From Prevotella sp. (GTDB lineage Bacteria > Bacteroidota > Bacteroidia > Bacteroidales > Bacteroidaceae): 5,031 nt of DNA. Location: assembly GCA_003483565.1 (NCBI GenBank), contig DMYZ01000255.1, forward strand, positions 1 through 5,031. Direction: 5' to 3'. The notes under the pieces are model-generated. The model did no database searches. It saw nothing but the letters and a program-made list of their open reading frames with translations, and was not told the DNA's origin. Numbering within the stretch: the first letter of the stretch is position 1; every line of letters begins with the position of its first letter. A program made the translations under genes and the position numbers. Below, one piece after another: positions 1 to 5,031 of this stretch.

Positions 1-41
1 TAGTATGCATGTTGTTGCAGTAATGCTGGTATGTTTTGTTT
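1..41. other. Probable non-genomic read-through tail outside the adapter
   Basis: These 41 bases lie outside the P7 end of the adapter-like block that follows. Read on the minus strand, they begin with an A-rich run (AAACAAAACATACC) and continue as sequence with no recognisable feature. That is what a sequencing read often gives after running off the end of a short library molecule: A-rich calls, then low-quality bases. I see no gene, promoter or repeat that I would trust here. The assignment as noise is inferred from the position next to the adapter. A piece of real DNA joined by chimera cannot be excluded. Confidence 0.7.
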
Positions 42-107
42 CAAGCAGAAGACGTCATACGAGTTTTCTGCCTAGCTCGTAGGGTCGGATATGTGTATTA
101 GAGTCAG
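42..107 (+). other. Degenerate Illumina Nextera P7/i7/Read 2 adapter (library contamination)
   Basis: This block aligns without gaps to the Nextera i7 adapter in its natural order. Positions 42-65 match the 24-base P7 sequence (CAAGCAGAAGACG start) at 22 of 24 bases, differing at 55 and 64. Positions 66-73 are TTCTGCCT, identical to i7 index N703 as written in the adapter. Positions 74-107 match the 34-base Read 2 transposon adapter at 27 of 34, differing at 74, 75, 81, 84, 90, 99 and 104. The last 19 bases (89-107) are the Tn5 mosaic end with three mismatches. Adapter sequences are from established knowledge; the matches were counted by eye. The scattered errors suit the low-quality end of a read that passed through a short insert. 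The first genomic base is then 108. Confidence 0.95.
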
Positions 108-134
108 GTATGTAATCTTCTAAAGAAAAAGATT
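108..134 (+). promoter_or_regulatory. A-rich 5' leader of the susC-like gene (truncated by contig end)
   Basis: Only these 27 bases upstream of the transporter gene appear genomic. The stretch TAAAGAAAAAGATT directly before the ATG is A-rich with no convincing Shine-Dalgarno motif, as is usual in Bacteroidota, where A-rich leaders assist initiation. In the frame of the gene, the codons from 108 to 134 contain no ATG, GTG or TTG. The ATG at 135 is therefore the first standard start in genuine sequence. The promoter must lie beyond the contig edge and cannot be described. Confidence 0.6.
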
Positions 135-135
135 A
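113..135 (+). repeat. Short inverted repeat overlapping the susC start codon
   Basis: TAATCTT at 113-119 is the exact reverse complement of AAGATTA at 129-135, separated by 9 bases. The right arm includes the A of the ATG. In RNA this would be a 7-bp, mostly A-U stem, so weak. It might partly cover the start codon, but such a short AT-rich repeat can easily arise by chance. Confidence 0.3.
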
Positions 136-3100
136 TGGTAAAAAGACTAATGATGTTTTTAGCCTGCTTATTCTTGAGTGTAGGAATGGCAATGGCACAA
201 ACCAATGTATCCGGTACAGTTTTGTCTCAGGAAGATGGGGGACCAATTGTGGGTGCCGCTGTCGTGGCTGTAGGTACCAAGATAGGAACAGTTACCGATG
301 TTAATGGTAATTTTTCTTTATCAGTTCCTGCTAATTCAAGATTGGAGATTTCTTATATTGGTATGGTATCTCAGAAAGTAATAGCAAAAGGCAAATCGAT
401 TAATGTGGTTTTACAACCAGATAATAAAAATCTGGATGAAGTCGTTGTTGTCGCTTATGGAACTGCAAAGCGTCAGTCTATTACAGGTTCTGTAGCTGTA
501 GTTGATTCTAAAAAAATTGAGGATCGTATTAGTACATCTGTAACAAGTGCTTTGGAAGGATCCGCTCCTGGCGTTCAGGTTAATAATTCTTATGGTGAAC
601 CGGGTACAGAGCCAACTATTCATATTCGAGGTGTTGGAACTTTGGTAAAGGATGCTGACCAACCTCTTTATGTAGTTGACGGAGTTCCGTATGAAGGAAA
701 TATCTCCGAGTTGAATCCTAACGATATTGAGAGTATGTCTGTCTTGAAGGATGCATCTTCTGCAGCCCTTTATGGTAACCGTGCTGCTAACGGCGTTATT
801 CTGATTACTACAAAGCGTGCCAGGTATGCTTCCAAGCCTATTCTTACTTTGAATATTAACCAAGGTGTTTATGAACGTGGTATCGGGGAGTATGAGCGTC
901 TTGGCGCGAACCAATGGATGGAAGCTTCTTGGAAAGCTATGAAGAATTATGCATTAAGCGGAGGCATTGTTTCAACAGAGTCAGATGCTGCCACTTATGC
1001 TACTCAGCATCTTATAGGTGACTATGCTCGTAAGAATATCTATAATGAGGCAGATAATCAGTTGTTTGATTCAAATGGTAACTTGACTGGTACTATGAAT
1101 CCTAATTATAATGACCTTGATTGGGAAAAGGCTGTTGAGCGGACAGGTTATCGCCAGGAGTACAATGCTTCTGCAGGTGTATCTGGAGAAAAGTTTAATG
1201 TATATACTTCTGCTGGTTATTTGAAAGAGGATGGATATGCTGTAAATTCTGGCTTTGAGCGCTTTACGGGTCGTATTAACAGTAAGTTTAATGCTACCAA
1301 TTGGCTGGAAGTAGGCTTGAACTTGTCAGGTGCATCTTCGGATTGTAACTTCAATTCAGATGCCAATGGTAGTCATTATTCTAATCCGTTCTATGTTACC
1401 CGTTATATGGCTCCTGTTTATTCTTATTACCTGCATAATGCTGACGGTACTTATGCTCTTGATACAAATGGTAACAAACAGTATGATACAACTTCTTCTT
1501 ATTTGGACAATCGTAATATTGCTTATGAGATGCGTACAGATAAGGATAAGAACAGAAGAAATGTGTTAGATGGAATCGCTTATGCTAAAATTACTTTACC
1601 TTACGGTTTTGGCGTTACCTTGAATACAGATTTAAGCAATTCTACTTCAAATCGCGAACAATACAATAATCCCAATATTGGTGATGGTGCTACCAATAAT
1701 GGTCGTCTTTCTGAATATAATTACCGGTATACAAACATTACAGGGCAGGAACTTCTTACTTGGAACCATAGTTTTGGACAGAATAATATTGATGTCCTGG
1801 CAGGTCATGAGAATCATAGTTGGAAACGTAAGTACTATTTTGTCCTGAATACGGATGCTACTGTTGATGGACTTCTGGCTTTAAGTAACTTTATCACAAA
1901 TTCTGAGACGGAAGGTTACGACTATGATTACAAGACAGAGTCTTATCTTGGTCGTGTGCGTTATAATTATGCGGATAAATATTATGCAGATTTTTCTTAT
2001 CGTCGTGATGGTTCTTCTAAGTTTAGTAAGGATAACCGTTGGGGTGATTTCTACTCTTTCGGTTTAAACTGGAATATCAAAAAGGAAAATTTTCTAAAGG
2101 ATGTAAATTGGATTGATGCTCTTCGTGCACGTGCTTCTTATGGTGAAGTTGGTAATGACATGGCTGTAGACTATTATGGTTATCAGGCTTTGTATTATAT
2201 TACAAAGAATGGAGGCAATCCTGCTTTAATAAAGGAAAAATTGGCTGCCAATGATATTAAATGGGAGACAACCCAGACACTGGACTTTGGTATTGAAGGT
2301 TCTCTTTTTAATCGTTTAAACTTTAGCATTGGCTATTTTGATAAACGTTCAAAGGATCTTTTGTTTCAGGTTCGTCTACCTTTATCCGCAGGTTCTTTCC
2401 CTGATGATGCCGATATTGCGAATCTGACTCAATATAAGAATATTGGTACAATTTCCAACCGTGGCTTTGAGTTTTCCTTTAATGGTGATGTTGTGCGTAG
2501 CAAAGATTGGACATGGAACCTTTCTCTTGATGCAACGACTTTAAGCAACAAGGTTATTAAGTTGCCTGATCATGCCGATATTCTTCATGGACAGCAGAAC
2601 TATTCAGAAGGTCACTCTGCTTATGAGTGGTATACTTATCATTTTGCTGGTGTTGATCAAATGACGGGACGTTCTCTTTATGATCTAGATGAGACTAAAG
2701 AAAGTTCAGCATCATCTGCGGGTGACCTTGTAGAAATCAATGGAAAGAAGTATACGATGTCAACTTCTTATGCTAAGCGTGAATGGGCAGGTTCTGCTCT
2801 TCCTTCAGTATATGGTGCATTTGGCTCTAGCCTCCGTTGGAAGGATCTTTCTTTGAATCTGTTATTTACCTATAGTTTGGGAGGTAAGACGTATGATGCA
2901 TCTTATCAAAATCTAATGTCTACAGCTTCAGCTTCATCAGCTTCAGCTCTTCATAAAGATGTTTTAAAGTCATGGTCAAATGCTCCTGAAGGAATGACAG
3001 AAACTTCTACTAATCGCATTGATCCAAATGGTATTCCTATACTTGATTTCAATTTAAGTGATGATAACAATGCTGTTAGTGACCGTTGGCTGACGAGTTC

Positions 3101-3323
3101 TTCCTATTTGATTATGAAGAATATTACCTTGGGTTATAACCTTCCAAAAGCGTTAGTATCAAAATGGGGTCTTGGTGGTATCCGTGTGAAGGCTGGTGTG
3201 GAGAATCTCTTCACAATAACTTCTCGTAAAGGCCTGAATCCACAGTATAATTTTGCTGGTGGTAGTGATGATACTTATGTATCAGCTCGTGTCTTCAATT
3301 TCGGACTTCAATTTGATTTTTAA
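135..3323 (+). CDS. SusC/RagA-family TonB-dependent outer-membrane transporter
   Basis: This is a 1062-residue outer-membrane active transporter, a normal length for the SusC/RagA family. It should import a ligand, most often an oligosaccharide, handed over by its SusD partner and powered by TonB-ExbBD. Residues 1-21 form a Sec signal peptide (basic MVKR, hydrophobic core, cleavage after AMA before Q22). Residues about 24-95 are a carboxypeptidase-regulatory-like beta-sandwich domain (VSGTV, TVTDVNGNF). DEVVVVAYGT at 101-110 is the TonB box region. The plug spans about 115-230, with IRGVGT near 165 and the family signature SVLKDASSAALYGNRAANGV at 202-221. The rest is the beta-barrel, with the late signature SSSYLIMKNITLGYNLP near 988 and GVENLFT near 1021, ending in FGLQFDF, a terminal aromatic strand suited to BAM insertion. 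No STN domain precedes the regulatory-like domain, so signalling to an anti-sigma factor is not indicated. The first Met is preferred over Met6 or Met7 because it keeps the basic n-region. No frameshift is seen. Substrate unknown. Confidence 0.96.
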   Translation: MVKRLMMFLACLFLSVGMAMAQTNVSGTVLSQEDGGPIVGAAVVAVGTKIGTVTDVNGNFSLSVPANSRLEISYIGMVSQKVIAKGKSINVVLQPDNKNLDEVVVVAYGTAKRQSITGSVAVVDSKKIEDRISTSVTSALEGSAPGVQVNNSYGEPGTEPTIHIRGVGTLVKDADQPLYVVDGVPYEGNISELNPNDIESMSVLKDASSAALYGNRAANGVILITTKRARYASKPILTLNINQGVYERGIGEYERLGANQWMEASWKAMKNYALSGGIVSTESDAATYATQHLIGDYARKNIYNEADNQLFDSNGNLTGTMNPNYNDLDWEKAVERTGYRQEYNASAGVSGEKFNVYTSAGYLKEDGYAVNSGFERFTGRINSKFNATNWLEVGLNLSGASSDCNFNSDANGSHYSNPFYVTRYMAPVYSYYLHNADGTYALDTNGNKQYDTTSSYLDNRNIAYEMRTDKDKNRRNVLDGIAYAKITLPYGFGVTLNTDLSNSTSNREQYNNPNIGDGATNNGRLSEYNYRYTNITGQELLTWNHSFGQNNIDVLAGHENHSWKRKYYFVLNTDATVDGLLALSNFITNSETEGYDYDYKTESYLGRVRYNYADKYYADFSYRRDGSSKFSKDNRWGDFYSFGLNWNIKKENFLKDVNWIDALRARASYGEVGNDMAVDYYGYQALYYITKNGGNPALIKEKLAANDIKWETTQTLDFGIEGSLFNRLNFSIGYFDKRSKDLLFQVRLPLSAGSFPDDADIANLTQYKNIGTISNRGFEFSFNGDVVRSKDWTWNLSLDATTLSNKVIKLPDHADILHGQQNYSEGHSAYEWYTYHFAGVDQMTGRSLYDLDETKESSASSAGDLVEINGKKYTMSTSYAKREWAGSALPSVYGAFGSSLRWKDLSLNLLFTYSLGGKTYDASYQNLMSTASASSASALHKDVLKSWSNAPEGMTETSTNRIDPNGIPILDFNLSDDNNAVSDRWLTSSSYLIMKNITLGYNLPKALVSKWGLGGIRVKAGVENLFTITSRKGLNPQYNFAGGSDDTYVSARVFNFGLQFDF
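2923..2951 (+). repeat. Imperfect CAGCTTC repeat inside the susC-like gene
   Basis: CAGCTTC recurs at 2923, 2930 (sharing CAGCTTCAGCTTC) and 2939 and gives the Ser/Ala-rich stretch STASASSASAL in the late barrel region. This fits a small low-complexity surface loop. It stays in frame and is too short to suggest more than local slippage. Confidence 0.4.
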
Positions 3324-3344
3324 AAGGTCACAGGAAAATTAAAA
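3324..3344 (+). promoter_or_regulatory. susC-susD intergenic spacer with A-rich ribosome-binding leader
   Basis: Only 21 bases separate the TAA of the transporter from the ATG of the lipoprotein, both on the plus strand, so the two are almost certainly co-transcribed. The spacer holds AGGA at 3332-3335, nine bases before the ATG, followed by AAAATTAAAA. AGGA might serve as a weak Shine-Dalgarno, but the A-rich run is more typical for Bacteroidota. There is no room for a separate promoter or hairpin. Confidence 0.6.
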
Positions 3345-4976
3345 ATGAAAAATATGAAAAGTTATATAAATAAAATATTTTCTGGTGTTCTGTTTGTTTC
3401 TTTGGTGTCTCTGACCGCATGTAGCAGTGATTATCTGAATACATCACCTTCAGAATCTATAGAGACGAAGCAGGTCTTTGCAACAACTTCAAATGCTTAT
3501 AATGCATTGAACGGTATCGCTAAGGAAATGACGACTCAGCAAGCATATTATGGTCAGGGATTCGCAGGAGAGAATGCTATTATGCGTCTCTATGAGAATC
3601 TACCAAGTCAGAATTATAATTATAATTATTATGCATCTGGTTGGGCTCCTATTCATAATCAGACATTTCACTTGCGCAATACTTCCGTTTATGATTCTTA
3701 TGCATGGGCTTATTATTATCAGCTTATTGGTAGTGCAAACTCTATTATCTTGCATGTAGATCAAGCATCTGGTGCAGATGCTGATAAACAGTTTATTAAG
3801 GCTTCGGCTTTGACTTTTAGAGCTTATGCCTATGAAAAGTTGGTCCATTATTATTGCTATCGTTGGCAGGATAGCAACAATGGCGCATCTCGTGGTCTTC
3901 CGTTACGTTTAGATGAATCTACTGATAGTATTCCTGCCGCTACATTAGCAGGCACTTATAAACAGATTTATCAGGATTGCGATTCTGCAATTTTTTATTT
4001 TAATAAGAGTGGTAAGGATAGAAATAGTGGAGATGTTTGGATTCCTAATGTCAATGTTGCTCATGCTGTTTATGCTCGTGCAGCTCTTACTAAAGAGGAC
4101 TATACCACAGCTTTATCCCAGGCTCAACTGGCACGTAATGGTTACCCTTTAATGAGTAATTCAGATTATCAGGCAGGTTTTTGTGATCCTACAAATGAGT
4201 GGCTTTTTGGTAGTTATGGTAGTGATGCAGAAAATAATTGGTATTGGTCTTATGGCGTCCAAGGGGCTTGCAATGGCTATTATGCCACTAATATGCCGAC
4301 TGGTGCCGGTACTATTGGGCATGAATTGATTCAACGTATCCCTAATAATGATGTTCGTAAGCAATTGTTTATTACGGAAGATAAGTTTCCTGAGATTGAT
4401 ATTACAGATTCTAAACAGGTAGATCAGACTTATGGTATTTTAGGATTAGCTGATAAAACAATCCGCAATGAGGCTGATTCTATTATCAAGGCTCATACGG
4501 CAAATGGCAAAACAGCCGCTTATCAGTCTGGCTATTATTATCTTGATGGACAGTTGAAATTCTGGGTTAATGGCCAGCCAGGTGTTGGCTATATTCCATT
4601 TATCCGTTCTAGCGAAATGGTTCTTATCGAGGCAGAGGCTAATTATTTCTTAGGCAATACTTCTGCAGCTCAAGCCAATTTGGTAGAATTGAATAAGACT
4701 TCAGGTCGTAACCCTAATTATGAGTGTTCAAAAACCGGTACTTCTCTCTTTGACGAGATTAAAGATTATCGTGAACTTGAACTTTGGGGTGAAGGCTTTG
4801 CTTGGAGTGATTACAAGCGATGGGATATTCCTGTAGTTCGTCATAGTTTTGCTCAAGGTGGTAATGCGCATGCTTCTGTTGCTAAGACTATAGCACCGGC
4901 AGATGGAAATAAATGGACTTGGGTTATTCCTAATGGTGAGGTTGATTACAATTCATATCTTACTAACCAAGAATAA
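3345..4976 (+). CDS. SusD/RagB-family surface nutrient-binding lipoprotein
   Basis: This is a 543-residue lipoprotein, typical in length for SusD/RagB proteins, expected to cap the SusC barrel on the cell surface and bind the ligand before import. Residues 1-25 are a lipoprotein signal with lipobox LTAC; Cys26 would be lipidated, and the following SSDYLNTSP is the usual SusD start, with Asp at +3. The N-terminal TPR-rich SusD-like part (about 27-270) contains RAYAYEKLVHYY at 159-170 and the common GLPLRLDES at 184-192. The C-terminal SusD part carries IPNNDVRKQLF at 332-342, the helix FIRSSEMVLIEAEANYFLG at 419-437, ELELWGEGFAWSDYKRW at 477-493 and the closing WVIPNGEVDYNSYLTNQ. Aromatic clusters at 91-100 and 297-304 could contact glycan (inference). 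Five cysteines besides Cys26 (171, 212, 280, 309, 461) are seen. Start: the first Met is used; Met4 (3354) is a possible alternative. Tandem in-frame stops TAATAA end the gene. Ligand unknown. Confidence 0.96.
   Translation: MKNMKSYINKIFSGVLFVSLVSLTACSSDYLNTSPSESIETKQVFATTSNAYNALNGIAKEMTTQQAYYGQGFAGENAIMRLYENLPSQNYNYNYYASGWAPIHNQTFHLRNTSVYDSYAWAYYYQLIGSANSIILHVDQASGADADKQFIKASALTFRAYAYEKLVHYYCYRWQDSNNGASRGLPLRLDESTDSIPAATLAGTYKQIYQDCDSAIFYFNKSGKDRNSGDVWIPNVNVAHAVYARAALTKEDYTTALSQAQLARNGYPLMSNSDYQAGFCDPTNEWLFGSYGSDAENNWYWSYGVQGACNGYYATNMPTGAGTIGHELIQRIPNNDVRKQLFITEDKFPEIDITDSKQVDQTYGILGLADKTIRNEADSIIKAHTANGKTAAYQSGYYYLDGQLKFWVNGQPGVGYIPFIRSSEMVLIEAEANYFLGNTSAAQANLVELNKTSGRNPNYECSKTGTSLFDEIKDYRELELWGEGFAWSDYKRWDIPVVRHSFAQGGNAHASVAKTIAPADGNKWTWVIPNGEVDYNSYLTNQE
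3612..3629 (+). repeat. Three AATTAT units in the susD-like gene
   Basis: Three perfect tandem copies of AATTAT encode Asn-Tyr three times at residues 90-95, followed by another Tyr. Units are six bases long, so gain or loss of a copy would keep the reading frame. The repeat is short and may simply reflect codon choice in an aromatic loop. Confidence 0.6.
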
Positions 4977-4997
4977 TAAGCAGCTTTTATGTTATAT

Positions 4998-5031
4998 AAG
5001 AAGGGGTTTCCTTTATTGGAAACCTCTTTTT
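4998..5031 (+). terminator. Rho-independent terminator after the susCD pair
   Basis: AAGGGGTTTCC at 5001-5011 pairs with GGAAACCTCTT at 5018-5028 over 11 bp with one G-U wobble, around the six-base loop TTTATT. A T-tract begins at 5027 and reaches the window end. The stem can extend through 4998-5000 with the final three T bases. It starts 21 bases after the susD stop codon. The placement and T-tract fit an intrinsic terminator for the two-gene transcript. The A residues before the stem would give a shorter U-tract on the other strand, so weak two-way action is possible. The true length of the T-tract is not visible because the sequence ends in it. Confidence 0.85.

Noticed and set aside
30..38. 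TATGTTTTG, resembling the Bacteroides -7 promoter element TAnnTTTG
   Set aside because: It has one extra base compared with the consensus and lies in the probable run-off noise outside the adapter, so it cannot be a promoter of this gene.
89..107. Tn5 mosaic-end-like 19-mer, which might be read as a transposon end
   Set aside because: It is the inner end of a Nextera adapter with P7 and index attached in order, so it derives from library tagmentation and not from a resident transposon.
411..914. Long open frame on the minus strand within the susC-like gene
   Set aside because: It is antisense to the conserved TonB box and plug of the transporter. Its translation shows no recognisable domain, and the real frame is certain.
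1330..1569. Plus-strand overlapping frame giving a very Ile/Leu/Met-rich 79-residue peptide
   Set aside because: It looks like a membrane peptide only because T-rich codons are read out of frame inside the barrel region. No separate leader or conservation signal is visible.
135..3323. Possible sensory (anti-sigma-coupled) SusC transporter
   Set aside because: After the signal peptide the protein goes straight into the carboxypeptidase-regulatory-like domain; the STN domain needed for trans-envelope signalling is absent.
3550..3848. Overlapping small frames on both strands inside the susD-like gene, rich in Ile
   Set aside because: They come from the AT-rich Asn/Tyr-coding stretch read in other frames, and the SusD frame is continuous and conserved here.
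4161..4364. Minus-strand open frame in the susD-like gene
   Set aside because: Short, antisense to a conserved gene, and without a recognisable domain.

Overview
The window looks like a short assembly contig from a gut-type member of the Bacteroidales (Bacteroides, Phocaeicola or Prevotella-like; genus not resolved). The support is a SusC/SusD outer-membrane nutrient-uptake pair of classic Bacteroidota design, AT-rich DNA with mostly U-ending codons, and A-rich translation leaders in place of strong Shine-Dalgarno sites.

Layout. Positions 1-107 do not look genomic. Positions 42-107 align without gaps to an Illumina Nextera P7 adapter: P7 flow-cell sequence, an 8-base index identical to i7 index N703, then the Read 2/Tn5 mosaic-end sequence. 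I count 57 of 66 matching bases. Positions 1-41 read like post-adapter noise. True genomic sequence probably begins at 108. Positions 108-134 are a 27-base A-rich leader. A susC-type TonB-dependent transporter gene (135-3323) follows, then a 21-base gap and a susD-type surface lipoprotein gene (3345-4976) ending in tandem TAA stops. A hairpin with a T-tract (4998-5031) closes the window.

How the genes work together. The SusD-like lipoprotein should sit as a lid on the extracellular face of the SusC-like barrel. It captures a ligand, probably a glycan fragment, and the barrel imports it with energy from TonB-ExbBD through the TonB box at residues 101-110. The terminator directly after susD suggests a two-gene transcript, so any enzymes, surface glycan-binding proteins or regulators are outside the window. 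The substrate cannot be told from the sequence.

I found no undescribed system. Both genes are complete and of a well-known family. The most consequential observation is the degenerate adapter at the left end, which removes any basis for reading a promoter there.
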